A stretch of DNA of 64,000 nt, from positions 1-64,000 of the forward strand of contig NZ_LZHV01000012.1 of NCBI RefSeq assembly GCF_001667275.1. The letters are read 5' to 3'. Both the position numbers and the translations under genes were made by a program. Below are positions 42,351-53,946 of this stretch, in pieces. Within the stretch, counting starts at the first letter, position 1. Each line of letters starts with the position of its first letter. This stretch comes from Mycobacterium sp. ACS4054 (GTDB lineage Bacteria; Actinomycetota; Actinomycetes; Mycobacteriales; Mycobacteriaceae). Under the pieces are notes generated by a model that saw only the letters and a program-made list of their open reading frames with translations, did no database searches and was not told the DNA's origin.

Positions 42351-43781
42351 TCAGAGCCACCAGGAGGCGGCGGCGTCCAGATGACGGCGAACGCGATAGC
42401 GGGCCAGGCTCTCGTCACCCGCCTCGATCGCGTCCACGATCCGCAGGTGCGCGTGGTGTACCGCAAGGACGTCGGCCCAGGTCGGCGCCGCCTGCCCGGA
42501 GCTTGACCAGTGCCGCCGGAACAGCTCGACGATGATGCGCAGGAACAGGTCGAGCAGCGTGTTGCCGGCCCGCTGGGCCAGTCCGATGTGGAACCGGAAC
42601 TCTTCGGCCGCCGCGTCGCCCAGATCGCCGGGTGTTTCGGAGACCTCGGACCGGTGGGCGGTGAGGAACGCGGCCACCTCGGCTTCGCCGCGCCGCTTGA
42701 CCACCTTGGCGACGTTGTCGATTTCGATGGCGTCGCGGACGCAACGCAGGTCTTCCCGGCTCGGGTCGCGGTACTGCAGGTACATGGCGATGGTGTCGAT
42801 GCTGGCTTGCGCCTGGGGTTGGGCGATGACGAGGCCGCCGCCCGGTCCGCGGCGCATGTGCGCGATCGAGTGGTATTCGAGCAACCGGACGGCCTCGCGA
42901 AACACCGCCCGGCTCACCCGGTATCGCTCCAGTAGGGCCGCCTCCGTGCCGAGCACGGAACCGACCCGCCAGCCGCCGGCGGCGATGTCGTCGCCGATCG
43001 TGACCGCCAGCATCTCCGCGAGTTTGCCGCGGGGCGCCTCGGTGTTGAGCGGCCGCCGCTTGCGCCGCCGGCTCGCGCTGCCGGGGTGATGGCGCTGCAG
43101 CCAGGCCGTCACGGCCTCGACGTGGCGTTCGCTGAGCGTTTTTGCCCGCGCCGGGTCGCCGGAGGTGACGGCCTCGACGATCTCGGAGTGATCGACGTGC
43201 ATCCGGTCGACCGCCTCGATGGCCTCGGTGGCCGTGTCCGTTCGCGACTGCAGGGCGTAGCGGGTGGTGAGTCGCATCAGCACGTCGATAAACAGTTGCA
43301 GCACCGGGTTTTTCGATTGCTCGGCCAGGGCGATGTGGAACTCGTCGCGCGGCGTCGGCAGCCCAGGCTTCCATTCTTCTTCGCCCCGCAACACCGCCCG
43401 CAGCCGTGCGATGCCCGCCTCGTCGATCCGTTCCGCGGCCAGCGACGCGGCCAACGGTTCGAGCACCAGGCGCGCGTTGAGCAGGTCACCCAGCGTCGTG
43501 CCCAGATACTCGAGATAGATGACGACGGCGCGAGTGGCGGGGCCGGCGTCGGGCTCGCAGATGATCAGCCCGCCGCCCGGCCCGCGCCGCATGCGTGCCA
43601 CCTGATGGTGTTCGACCAGCCGGACCGCCTCGCGCAGCACCGAGCGGCTCACCCCGAATCGCTCCTGCAAGGCGGGTTCGGAACCCAGCGATTCCCCGGT
43701 GGCCCAGCCGCGGCGGACGATGTCGGCCTCGAGCTCGCGCGCGATCCTGGAAGCCAGCTTGTTCGCCAGGCCGGTGCTCAT
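42351..43781 (-). CDS. Tandem FadR-type GntR regulator, two complete modules (Rv3060c-like)
   Basis: A 476-residue regulator built of two FadR/GntR units in one chain. Unit 1 has the winged helix at about 5-75 (GSEPALQERFGVSRSVLREAVRLVEHH, ARMRRGPGGGLII) and an FCD ligand domain to about 225. Unit 2 repeats it from about 245 (GTEAALLERYRVSRAVFREAVRLLEYH, AHMRRGPGGGLVI). A basic linker RRRKRRP joins them. Each chain can thus act as a pseudo-dimer, as in Rv3060c. Neighbouring thiolase, DUF35 and fadE22 genes are the obvious targets. ATG 43781 is chosen over TTG 43811. Confidence 0.92.
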   Translation of the reverse strand: MSTGLANKLASRIARELEADIVRRGWATGESLGSEPALQERFGVSRSVLREAVRLVEHHQVARMRRGPGGGLIICEPDAGPATRAVVIYLEYLGTTLGDLLNARLVLEPLAASLAAERIDEAGIARLRAVLRGEEEWKPGLPTPRDEFHIALAEQSKNPVLQLFIDVLMRLTTRYALQSRTDTATEAIEAVDRMHVDHSEIVEAVTSGDPARAKTLSERHVEAVTAWLQRHHPGSASRRRKRRPLNTEAPRGKLAEMLAVTIGDDIAAGGWRVGSVLGTEAALLERYRVSRAVFREAVRLLEYHSIAHMRRGPGGGLVIAQPQAQASIDTIAMYLQYRDPSREDLRCVRDAIEIDNVAKVVKRRGEAEVAAFLTAHRSEVSETPGDLGDAAAEEFRFHIGLAQRAGNTLLDLFLRIIVELFRRHWSSSGQAAPTWADVLAVHHAHLRIVDAIEAGDESLARYRVRRHLDAAASWWL

Positions 43782-43814
43782 GTCAGGGCCAATAACGTTT
43801 CGGCGCAACAATTT

Positions 43815-45008
43815 TCAGCATGTCAGCAACATGCAGCCGGCGACGGGCCCGCCCCCCACGGACACCACACCGACCTCCGGGCGACGCGACACCTGCCGGT
43901 CGGCCGCCTCGCCGCGCAACTGCAGACACCCCTCGTGCAGCGCCCAGTAGCCGTGCATGCGCCCGGCCGACAGCTGACCGCCGTAGGTGTTCAGGGGCAG
44001 CACCCCGTCGCGGGCGATCCGCGAGCCACCCTCGACGAAGGGCCCCGCCTCGCCGTCGCCGCAGACTCCCAGGGCTTCCAGCCACGCGAGGGTCAGATAG
44101 GTGAACCCGTCGTACAGCTCGGCGACCTCGAGATTCGACGGCTTGAGGTCGGTGCGCGACCACATCTGCGCCGCCGCGTCCGACATCGCCATCTTCGGGT
44201 AGTCGTCCCGGTGAAACCAGCCGCCGGCGCCGTCGGACCCACCGATCGCCTCCACCGCGACCGCGCGGTGCGGGCAGTCGCGCGCGTACTCGGCGCGCGA
44301 GACCACCACCGCGATCGAGCCGTCGATCGGGACGTCGCAGTCCAGCAGCCCGAACGGGGTGGAAACCGGCCGCGCGCTGAGGTAGTCGGCCATGGTCATC
44401 GGGTCGCGGTATACGGCGCGCGGATTCAACGCCGCGTTGCGCCTGCCGTTGAGGGCCACCCAGCCGAGCTGTTGCTTGGTGGTGCCGTACAGCTCCATGT
44501 GGCGCCGGCAGTTGAGCGCCAGCCAGTTCGCGGCCGAGTACGCGTTCGCGGCGACGAGGTCGTTGACGTCGTCCATCGCGCCGACGGCGGGGCGGTCGGC
44601 ACCCTCGGGCGCCTCAAACATCCGCGCAAGGGGCGGCGCGGGCGCGTTCTCCTGCGGCTTCACCGGGACGGTGCCCCCGAGCATCTGGATGGTCCGGTAC
44701 ACCACCACGTGGCGGGCGCGCCGCTCGGCGACCGCGCGGCAGGCCGACATCACCGGGCTGAGCAGGCCGCCGGTGCCGAAGCCCGAACCACAGTCGGCGG
44801 CCTCGATTCCCAGCTCGGCGTTGACCTCGCCGGCAGGGGTGTCACCCAGCGTCGCGATGCCGTCGATGTCGGCGGCGACCAGCCCGGCGTCCTCGACGGC
44901 GGCCCGCACCGCCTCCATGGTCAGGTCCAGGCCGGCGATGCCGGTGCGGCGGCCGATCCGGGAGATGCCGATGCCGGACAGGATCGCGTCCTTCTCGAAA
45001 TGCGTCAT
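43815..45008 (-). CDS. Thiolase-like protein of the lipid-transfer/SCPx type (Ltp2-like)
   Basis: A 397-residue thiolase-fold enzyme. ISGIGISRIGRRTG at the start and the final GVVSVGGGPVAGCMLL are typical, but the classical catalytic cysteine near 90 is replaced by the stretch DCGSGFGTGGLL, and the HP(I)GATG motif reads NTYGGQLSAGRMHGY, as in Ltp2/ChsH-type aldolases that act with a DUF35 partner in sterol side-chain degradation. A DUF35 gene starts 58 bases away on the other strand, which supports this. Reaction proposed: retro-aldol cleavage of a hydroxyacyl-CoA. Start ATG 45008 (GTG 45014 possible). Confidence 0.8.
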   Translation of the reverse strand: MTHFEKDAILSGIGISRIGRRTGIAGLDLTMEAVRAAVEDAGLVAADIDGIATLGDTPAGEVNAELGIEAADCGSGFGTGGLLSPVMSACRAVAERRARHVVVYRTIQMLGGTVPVKPQENAPAPPLARMFEAPEGADRPAVGAMDDVNDLVAANAYSAANWLALNCRRHMELYGTTKQQLGWVALNGRRNAALNPRAVYRDPMTMADYLSARPVSTPFGLLDCDVPIDGSIAVVVSRAEYARDCPHRAVAVEAIGGSDGAGGWFHRDDYPKMAMSDAAAQMWSRTDLKPSNLEVAELYDGFTYLTLAWLEALGVCGDGEAGPFVEGGSRIARDGVLPLNTYGGQLSAGRMHGYWALHEGCLQLRGEAADRQVSRRPEVGVVSVGGGPVAGCMLLTC

Positions 45009-45066
45009 GCCCACCGCCCGTCAGCCCATAGCCCGCATCGAATCAATTGAGTGTACTGTATTCGTC

Positions 45067-45402
45067 GTGCCGGACGAGCCGCTGCTCATCGATTACTGCG
45101 CCGACTGCGCGCGCTGGGTGCATCCGCCTGCCGGCGAATGCCGCACGTGTGGCGCAAAGCTGGTCGCGCGGCCCGTTTCCGGGCGGGGCGCGGTCTTCAC
45201 GTACACGGTGAACCACCACCCGTACAACCCGGAACTGCCCGTCCCGTACGTGATCGCCATCGTCGAACTCGCCGAACAACACGGCCTGCGGGTGGCGGCC
45301 AACATCGTTGGCTGCGAACCCGATTCGGTCAAGTGCGGGATGCCCGTCGAGCTGCAGCCGGAAAAGGGCAGCGGCGGGGCGCCGCTGTTCGCGCCGGCCT
45401 GA
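45067..45402 (+). CDS. DUF35 OB-fold/zinc-ribbon protein, thiolase partner
   Basis: An 111-residue protein with a zinc ribbon near the N-terminus (CADCARW, 13 residues on CRTCGA) followed by an OB-fold (GAVFTYTVNHHPYNPEL, YVIAIVELAEQHGLRVAANIV). DUF35 proteins bind and stabilise SCPx-type thiolases and aldolases. The gene diverges from such a thiolase gene 58 bases away. GTG start. The intergenic gap contains GAGTGTACT, also found upstream of fadE22. Confidence 0.87.
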   Translation: MPDEPLLIDYCADCARWVHPPAGECRTCGAKLVARPVSGRGAVFTYTVNHHPYNPELPVPYVIAIVELAEQHGLRVAANIVGCEPDSVKCGMPVELQPEKGSGGAPLFAPA

Positions 45403-45414
45403 GCCTCGACGGGG

Positions 45415-47580
45415 CTAGTTGATCAGCGGGTCGCGCGGCATGCCGAGAATCCGCTCGGCGATCTGGTTGCGGGTGACCTCCGAGGTGCCCCCCGCGATCG
45501 CCATGCCACGGGCCCCCATCGTCAGCCGGCCGACCACCGCGGCGGGGCCGTCCATCAGCGCGACGTCCGGCCCCGACAGCGCCGCCCAGATCGCGGCGCC
45601 GTCCACCATGTGCTCGGCCAGCTTGAGCTTGGTGATGTTGCCCTCCGGACCGGGGCCCGCCCCCTCTACGCTGCGCGCGGCGCGTCGAAGGTTGAGCAGC
45701 CGCAGGGCGTGATCGTCGGCGAGGAAGGACCCGATCCGAATCGGCGCGCCGGCCAAGCGATCTGACTGCTGCGAAGCGAGCTGCACCAGCGTGGCCGCCA
45801 GGCCCTCGTAGAACGAACCGCTGCCGCCGATGCTGACCCGCTCGTTGCCCAGGGTCGCGCGGGCGACGGTCCACCCGGAGTTGGGCGCGCCGACGACGTC
45901 CTCGTCGGGGACGAACACGTCGTTGAAGAACACCTCGTTGAATTCCGAGCCGCCGGTGATCTGCCGCAACGGCCGCACCTCGACGCCCGGGCCTTTCATG
46001 TCGATGATCACGGTCGTGATGCCGGCGTGCTTGGGGGCATCGGGGTCGGTGCGCACGGTGGCCAGGCCGCGTGCGCAGTATTGCGCGCCGCTGGTCCACA
46101 CCTTCTGCCCGTTGATCTTCCAGCCGCCGTCCACCCGAACGGCACGGGTCTTGACCGACGCCGCGTCGGAGCCGGCCTCGGGTTCGGAGAACAGCTGGCA
46201 CCAGATCTCTTCCTGGCGGAGCGCCTTCTCCACGAATCTTTCGATCTGCCAATCGGTTCCGTGCTGGATCAGGGTCAAGATCACCCAACCGGTGATGGAG
46301 TAGTCGGGCCGCTTGATGCCGGCCGCGCGGAACTCCTCCTCGATGACCAACTGCTCCACCGCGTCGGCGGCCCGCCCCCAGGGCTTGGGCCAGTGCGGCA
46401 TGACGTAGCCCGTCTCGATCAGTTTGTCGCGTTGCGCCTCTTTGTCCAGCTTGGCGATCTCGGCGGCGTCGGCGTGGATGCGGGTGCGCAGTTCCTCCGC
46501 CTCGGGCGGCAGGTCCAAACTGTTCTCCCGCTTGGCGCCGGCGGCGGTGCGCTCGAAGACATCCCGGGCCGGCGCGTCCCCGCCGAACAGCGCCGCGATC
46601 ACCAGCGCGCGGCGCAGGTGCAGATGCGCGTCGTGCTCCCAGGTGAACCCGATGCCGCCGTGCACCTGGATGTTCAGCTCGGCGTTGCGCGCATAAGCGG
46701 GGAACGCCAGGGCCGCCGCCACCCCGGCGACCAGCTGGAACTGGTCCTCGTCCTCGCTCGCCGCGCGCGAGGCGTCCCACACCGCGGCGATCGCCGACTC
46801 GGCGGACACCAGCATGTTCGCGCAATGATGCTTGACCGCTTGGAAAGTCGCGATGGTCCGGCCGAACTGCTGGCGCACCTTGGCGTAGTCCACGGCGGCC
46901 TCCACACAGTCCGCGGCGCCGCCCACCGCCTCGGCGGCCAGCAGGGTGCGGGCCCGGGCCAGCGCCGCGGCCCGGGCGCCCGTCAGGATGTCGGCGGCGC
47001 CGACGTCCACGTTTTCGAGGCGGACGCGACCGGATCGCCGGGTCGGGTCGAAGTTGTCCGGCACCTGCACCGTCACGCCGGCGCGGCCGCGCTCCAGCAC
47101 GAGTACGTCCTCGCCCGCGGCGATCAGCAGCAGCTCGGCCAGCCCGGCGCCCAGCACGATCCCGGCGTCACCGTCGGCGACCCCGTTGTTCAGCTGCACA
47201 TTGCCGTCCAGGCCGATCCCCGCGGTGACGGTGCCGTCGATCAACCCGGACAACAAGCGCGATTTCTGTTCGGCGCTACCGCCTTTGGCGATCACCGCCG
47301 AGGCGATCACGGTCGGCACGAACGGTCCCGGCGCCACGGCGCGGCCGAGTTCTTCGACCACCACCACGAGCTCGGGCAGGCCGAAGCCGGAGCCGCCGTG
47401 CTCCTCGTCGATGTGCAGGCCCAGCCACCCCAGTTCGACGAGGTTCTGCCAGAACGGGGGCCGGGACTCCTCGGCGGCGTCGAGCAGGGACCGCGCCGCC
47501 CAACGGGCCTTCTGCGAGGTCAGGAACGCGCGGGCGACATCGGCGAGTTCGCGGTGGTCGTCGGTCAGTGCGATACCCAT
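45415..47580 (-). CDS. fadE22: Tandem acyl-CoA dehydrogenase fusion
   Basis: A 721-residue protein made of two acyl-CoA dehydrogenase units: residues about 1-370 (opening LTDDHRELADVARAFL, with AVDYAKVRQQFGRTIATFQAVKH and IQVHGGIGFTWEHDAHLHLRR) and about 385-721 (WCQLFSEPEAGSDAASVKTRA, KINGQKVWTSGAQ, NERVSIG, and RGMAIAGGTSEVTRNQIAERILG). This is the layout of FadE22 (Rv3061c); in obligate mycobacterial alpha2beta2 enzymes the two halves are usually separate chains, so one half likely holds FAD and the other is structural. GAGGAGGG precedes the ATG, and two hairpins lie upstream. Confidence 0.93.
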   Translation of the reverse strand: MGIALTDDHRELADVARAFLTSQKARWAARSLLDAAEESRPPFWQNLVELGWLGLHIDEEHGGSGFGLPELVVVVEELGRAVAPGPFVPTVIASAVIAKGGSAEQKSRLLSGLIDGTVTAGIGLDGNVQLNNGVADGDAGIVLGAGLAELLLIAAGEDVLVLERGRAGVTVQVPDNFDPTRRSGRVRLENVDVGAADILTGARAAALARARTLLAAEAVGGAADCVEAAVDYAKVRQQFGRTIATFQAVKHHCANMLVSAESAIAAVWDASRAASEDEDQFQLVAGVAAALAFPAYARNAELNIQVHGGIGFTWEHDAHLHLRRALVIAALFGGDAPARDVFERTAAGAKRENSLDLPPEAEELRTRIHADAAEIAKLDKEAQRDKLIETGYVMPHWPKPWGRAADAVEQLVIEEEFRAAGIKRPDYSITGWVILTLIQHGTDWQIERFVEKALRQEEIWCQLFSEPEAGSDAASVKTRAVRVDGGWKINGQKVWTSGAQYCARGLATVRTDPDAPKHAGITTVIIDMKGPGVEVRPLRQITGGSEFNEVFFNDVFVPDEDVVGAPNSGWTVARATLGNERVSIGGSGSFYEGLAATLVQLASQQSDRLAGAPIRIGSFLADDHALRLLNLRRAARSVEGAGPGPEGNITKLKLAEHMVDGAAIWAALSGPDVALMDGPAAVVGRLTMGARGMAIAGGTSEVTRNQIAERILGMPRDPLIN

Positions 47581-47594
47581 GAGGGGCCCTCCTC

Positions 47595-47637
47595 GCTACC
47601 GGCTGGGTAGCCTGCCCCGCTTCGAGGGGAAGCGGGG
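47595..47637 (-). repeat. Two adjacent hairpins in the fadE22 leader
   Basis: GCTACC-GGCTG-GGTAGC (47595-47611) and CCCCGCTTC-GAGGG-GAAGCGGGG (47615-47637) are both perfect inverted repeats, separated by three bases. They lie directly upstream of the fadE22 ribosome binding site (about 47586-47593), so in the transcript they could influence its translation or act as protein sites. Confidence 0.6.
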
Positions 47638-47688
47638 CGGCTGCCTAAAGAGTGTACTTAATGCGGGGAGGGCGGCCCGTGGGGGTGG

Positions 47689-48447
47689 CTACTTGGGCGC
47701 GAACCGCTGGCCGGCGTCCAGCCGCAGGCACTGGCCGTTGAGCATCGGGTTGTCCACGATGGCCGCCACCAGCTTCGCGTACTCGATCGGCCGGCCAAGG
47801 CGCTTGGGGAAGGCCGCGTCCTTCGTGAGCGCCGACGCGAATTCGTCGGGAATGCCCTGGGTCAGCCCCGTGGCGAACAGGCTCGGCGCGATCGCCAGCA
47901 CCCGGATGCCCAGCGAGCCCAGGTCGCGCGCCATGGTCAGGCACATACCCGCGATGCCCGCCTTGGCGGCGGTGTAGGCGACCTGCCCGATCTGGCCCTC
48001 GAAGGCCGCGATCGAGGCGGTGTTGATGATGACGCCGCGCTCCTCGTCCTCTGGCTCGTTCTTGGCCATGTGGGCGGCGGCCAGCCGGCTGATGTTGAAC
48101 GTGGCGATCAGGTTGAGGTCGATGACGGATTGGAAGGACTCGAGGTCGTGCGGGCCGGACTTGGTCATCGTCCGCTTGGCGATGCCACCGCCGGCGGTCG
48201 TGATGATGACGTGCAGGCCGCCCAGCTTGTCGACGGCGGTCTGCAGCGTCTCCTCGGTTCCGGTGAAGTCGGTGACGTCAACCGGGTAGAACGCGCCCTT
48301 GACACCCTCGGCGACCGTCTTGCCGTCGGAACCCTCGCGGTCGAGGATCGCGACCTGCGCCCCGCGCTCGGCCAGCAGCTCCGCCGAGGCGCGACCCATC
48401 CCCGACGCGCCGCCGATGACGACGACCTTCTTTCCGTTGATCTCCAT
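47689..48447 (-). CDS. SDR-family hydroxyacyl-CoA dehydrogenase-like protein
   Basis: A 252-residue SDR resembling the HSD10/type II 3-hydroxyacyl-CoA dehydrogenase group. Cofactor loop GGASGMG (about 12-18), LDREGSD with an Asp after strand 2 that favours NAD, a variant strand-4 motif TTAGGG, catalytic Ser in INTASIAAFEG region and YTAAK. The C-terminus ends in the group's NGQCLRLDAGQRF. Start ATG 48447 with GGAGAGG upstream. Same strand as fadE22 and upstream of it; GntR control is possible. Confidence 0.87.
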   Translation of the reverse strand: MEINGKKVVVIGGASGMGRASAELLAERGAQVAILDREGSDGKTVAEGVKGAFYPVDVTDFTGTEETLQTAVDKLGGLHVIITTAGGGIAKRTMTKSGPHDLESFQSVIDLNLIATFNISRLAAAHMAKNEPEDEERGVIINTASIAAFEGQIGQVAYTAAKAGIAGMCLTMARDLGSLGIRVLAIAPSLFATGLTQGIPDEFASALTKDAAFPKRLGRPIEYAKLVAAIVDNPMLNGQCLRLDAGQRFAPK

Positions 48448-48567
48448 CCGGGCCTCTCCTTGTGGGTTGTCAGATTCCTTGCAATCTGTAACGTTAGGTA
48501 GCACGCTAGCGTGTCCGCCCCCGAGGGTTGACCCCGCCTTGTCGGTGAGCCGTGACAAGCTGATTTG

Positions 48568-50100
48568 GTGCTCCTTGTCGACGTGGCGACGACGTCGCTT
48601 GACGTGGGCGGAACGTCGTCGCGGCTGAGCAAGGTCGCCCACATCGCCGACCTGTTGCGCCGCGCCGCCGACGACCCCGACGGCGGCGTCGCGATCGTGG
48701 TCTCCTGGCTCTCCGGTGAGCTGCGGCAGCGCCAGATCGGGGTCGGCTGGGCGGCGTTGCGGTCCCGCCCGCCACCGGCGCCGCATCCGACGTTGACCGT
48801 CACCGGGGTGGACGCCCGCTTCTCGGAGATCGGGGCGGTGTCGGGCAAAGGGTCGCAGGCCCGGCGCGCCGAGTTGATCGCCGGCCTGTTCGCCGCAGCG
48901 ACGGAAGCCGAGCAGGCGTTTCTGCTGCGACTGCTCGGCGGGGAGCTACGCCAGGGGGCGCTGGCCGGGATCATGGCCGACGCGGTGGCCAAGGCCGCCG
49001 GCATCCCGGTCGCGTCGGTACAACGGGCCGCGATGCTGGGCGGGGACCTGCCGGCCGTCGCGGCGGCGGCCTTGGGGACCGGGGCGCCGGGCCTGGACGC
49101 GTTCACCCTGCGGGTCGGCCGGCCGGTCGGGCCGATGCTGGCGCAGACCGCCACCGGGGTGGCCGACGCGCTCGAGAGGCACGGCGGGGCAACGATTTTC
49201 GAGGCGAAGCTGGACGGTGCCCGGGTGCAGATCCACCGGTCCGGCGACGAGGTCACCGTCTACACGCGCAGCCTCGACGACGTCACCGCCCGCCTGCCCG
49301 AGGTGGTGGAGGCGACGCTGGCGCTGCCGGTCCGCGACCTCATCGCCGACGGCGAGGCGATCGCGCTGCGGCCCGACAACTCACCACACCGCTTCCAGGT
49401 CACCGCGTCGCGGTTCGGCCGATCGGTCGATGTGGCGAAAGCCCGTGCGGCGCAGCCGCTCTCGGTGTTCTTCTTCGACATCCTGCATCGCGACGGCGTC
49501 GACCTGCTCGACGCGCCGACCACCGAGCGGCTGGCGGACCTGGACGCGCTGGTGCCGGCCGCGCAGCGGGTGGATCGGCTACTCACCTCGGACCCGGGGG
49601 CGGCGGCCGGCTTCCTGGACGCGACGCTGGCCGCCGGCCACGAGGGCGTCCTGGCCAAGGCGCCGGACGCGCCGTACCAGGCGGGCCGCCGCGGCGCGGG
49701 CTGGCTGAAGGTCAAGCCCGTGCACACCCTGGACCTGGTGGTGCTCGCCGTCGAGTGGGGATCCGGGCGCCGAAGCGGCAAGCTGTCCAACATCCACCTC
49801 GGGGCGCGCGACCCGGCCACCGGTGAATTCGTCATGGTGGGAAAGACTTTCAAGGGCATGACCGACGCCATGCTGGACTGGCAGACCGCGCGGTTCAGCG
49901 AACTCGCGGTCGGCGGCACCGACGGGTACGTGGTCCGATTGCGCCCCGAGCAGGTGGTCGAGATCGCCCTCGACGGCGTCCAGAAATCCTCGCGCTATCC
50001 CGGCGGTGTCGCGCTGCGGTTCGCCCGGGTGGTGCGCTACCGCGACGACAAAAGCCCGGCCGAGGCGGACACCATCGATGCCGTGCGCGCGCTGTATTGA
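48568..50100 (+). CDS. ligB: ATP-dependent DNA ligase
   Basis: Non-essential ATP-dependent ligase of mycobacteria (Rv3062). The adenylation lysine is Lys214 in [13 protein letters not shown]. Further nucleotidyltransferase motifs are [51 protein letters not shown], and the OB-domain motif GFALR-like [17 protein letters not shown]. Residues 1-180 form the DNA-binding domain ([13 protein letters not shown]). GTG 48568 is preferred to TTG 48565 by comparison with Rv3062. Length 510. Confidence 0.95.
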   Translation: MLLVDVATTSLDVGGTSSRLSKVAHIADLLRRAADDPDGGVAIVVSWLSGELRQRQIGVGWAALRSRPPPAPHPTLTVTGVDARFSEIGAVSGKGSQARRAELIAGLFAAATEAEQAFLLRLLGGELRQGALAGIMADAVAKAAGIPVASVQRAAMLGGDLPAVAAAALGTGAPGLDAFTLRVGRPVGPMLAQTATGVADALERHGGATIFEAKLDGARVQIHRSGDEVTVYTRSLDDVTARLPEVVEATLALPVRDLIADGEAIALRPDNSPHRFQVTASRFGRSVDVAKARAAQPLSVFFFDILHRDGVDLLDAPTTERLADLDALVPAAQRVDRLLTSDPGAAAGFLDATLAAGHEGVLAKAPDAPYQAGRRGAGWLKVKPVHTLDLVVLAVEWGSGRRSGKLSNIHLGARDPATGEFVMVGKTFKGMTDAMLDWQTARFSELAVGGTDGYVVRLRPEQVVEIALDGVQKSSRYPGGVALRFARVVRYRDDKSPAEADTIDAVRALY

Positions 50101-50142
50101 CAAAGCACGCGCAATTAATTTCCCGGGCGTAGGGTTTCGGCC

Positions 50143-52407
<2,265 letters not shown>

Positions 52408-52416
52408 ACTTGCGCG

Positions 52417-53940
52417 ATGAGAGTCGGCATCGACTTTGGCACCACACACACCGTCGTTGCGGCCGTCGACCGAGGCAACTATCCCGTCATCTCGTTTGAC
52501 GGCGTCGACGCGTGGCCGTCGATCGTCGCGGCCAACGCGGCCGGGGAGCTGCGGTTCGGCGCGCAGGCCGCCGCCGTCCGCCACGACCCCGAGTGGTCGG
52601 TGCTGCGCTCGTTCAAACGTCTGCTCAACGACGCCGGACCGCAGACCGAGGTGACCCTCGCCGGCCGCCGCCATCGGCTGGCCGACCTGCTCGCCGGTTT
52701 TCTGGCCCAGCTGAAAAGCGACCTGCTGCGTCGCTCCAACGCCACTCTCACCGCGACCGAAACCATCGAGGCCGCCATCAGCGTGCCGGCCAACGCCTCG
52801 AGCGCCCAACGCCTGCTGACGCTGGACGCCTTCGTCGCGGCGGGATTCGACGTCGTGGCCCTGCTCAACGAGCCGTCGGCGGCGAGCCTGGAGTACGCGC
52901 ATCGGTACCGCTCCACCATCACCGCCAAACGGGAGTACGTCCTCATCTACGACCTGGGCGGGGGCACCTTCGACGCCTCGCTGCTCAAGATGACCGGGCA
53001 CGCGAACGAGGTCGTCATCAGCGAGGGCATTCAGCGCCTCGGCGGCGACGACTTCGACGAAGCGATCGCGGACCTGGTCCTGGCGCGCTCGCAGCTGACC
53101 GGGGTCGGCGCCGCGGGCCGCGAGTTGCTGCGGGAGGAGTGCGCCGCCCGCAAGGAGGCCGTCGGGCCGCAGACCCGCCGCTTCCTGGTGGACCTCACCG
53201 GGGTCGACGGCACCGACCGGCCCCCGTTTTCCTGCCCGGTCGACGACGTCTATGCGGTGTGCGCGCCGCTCGTCGACAAGACCATGGAGCTGCTCGGGCG
53301 CGTGCTGCACACCCCCGGCGGGGGCGACGTCACGTGGTCGGAGGTCGCCGGCATCTACGTCGTCGGAGGAGCCGGCAGCTTCCCGCTGGTATCGCGGATG
53401 CTGCGCACCGCCTTCGGTGACAAGCGGGTGAAGCGCTCGCCGCATCCGTTCGCGGCGACCGCGATCGGCCTGGCGGTGTTCCTCGACAAGGAATCCGATT
53501 TCGCACTCTCCGAACGCTTCTCGCGCAACTTCGGGGTCTTCCGCGAGGCCGAAGCCGGCGCCGGCGTCGTCTTCGACCCGATCGTGTGCAAGGACGTGTC
53601 CCTGCCGTCCGACGGGCGCACCCCGCTGGTGGTGAAGCGCAGCTACCGCGCGGCGCACAACATCGGCCACTTCCGGTTCGTGGAATGCAGCCGCCTGGTC
53701 AACGGCCGGCCGGACGGCGACGTGACGCCCTACGATCCGGTCCTCTTCCCCTTCGACCCGGCGCTGCGCGACCGCGACGACCTCGGACGCCAGCCGGTCG
53801 GCCGGTGGCGGGACGGGCCCGACGTGGAGGAGCGTTACGTCATCGCCCCCAGCGGCGCGGTGGAGGTCACCCTGACGACACAGCCGGCCGGTTTCGAGCG
53901 CACCTTCCGCCTGCAGCGGCGCGCCTCCGCGAGCGCGTGA
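52417..53940 (+). CDS. Hsp70-like ATPase without classical substrate-binding domain
   Basis: A 507-residue protein with a full Hsp70/actin-fold ATPase: phosphate 1 VGIDFGTTHTVVAAV (3-17), catalytic-type Lys67 in SFKRLL, NEPSAASLEYAH, phosphate 2 LIYDLGGGTFDASLLK, and adenosine motif VVGGAGSFPLVSRML. The C-terminal 130 residues show a beta-rich stretch unlike the DnaK substrate domain and no EEVD-like or disordered tail. Function unknown; other truncated Hsp70s act as regulators or scaffolds. It lies between cstA (gap 9) and a nitroreductase (gap 6), so it is in one operon with them. Confidence 0.82.
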   Translation: MRVGIDFGTTHTVVAAVDRGNYPVISFDGVDAWPSIVAANAAGELRFGAQAAAVRHDPEWSVLRSFKRLLNDAGPQTEVTLAGRRHRLADLLAGFLAQLKSDLLRRSNATLTATETIEAAISVPANASSAQRLLTLDAFVAAGFDVVALLNEPSAASLEYAHRYRSTITAKREYVLIYDLGGGTFDASLLKMTGHANEVVISEGIQRLGGDDFDEAIADLVLARSQLTGVGAAGRELLREECAARKEAVGPQTRRFLVDLTGVDGTDRPPFSCPVDDVYAVCAPLVDKTMELLGRVLHTPGGGDVTWSEVAGIYVVGGAGSFPLVSRMLRTAFGDKRVKRSPHPFAATAIGLAVFLDKESDFALSERFSRNFGVFREAEAGAGVVFDPIVCKDVSLPSDGRTPLVVKRSYRAAHNIGHFRFVECSRLVNGRPDGDVTPYDPVLFPFDPALRDRDDLGRQPVGRWRDGPDVEERYVIAPSGAVEVTLTTQPAGFERTFRLQRRASASA

Positions 53941-53946
53941 CGCGCC

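Noticed and set aside
43086..45050. A 654-codon frame on the plus strand over the GntR and thiolase genes
   Set aside because: Same reason: compositionally biased shadow of minus-strand genes with clear domains.
46027..47610. A 527-codon frame on the plus strand within fadE22
   Set aside because: Antisense shadow of a full acyl-CoA dehydrogenase fusion.
47689..48786. Extended SDR frame reaching 48786
   Set aside because: The upstream part crosses the ligB start and lacks similarity to SDRs; ATG 48447 has a ribosome site.
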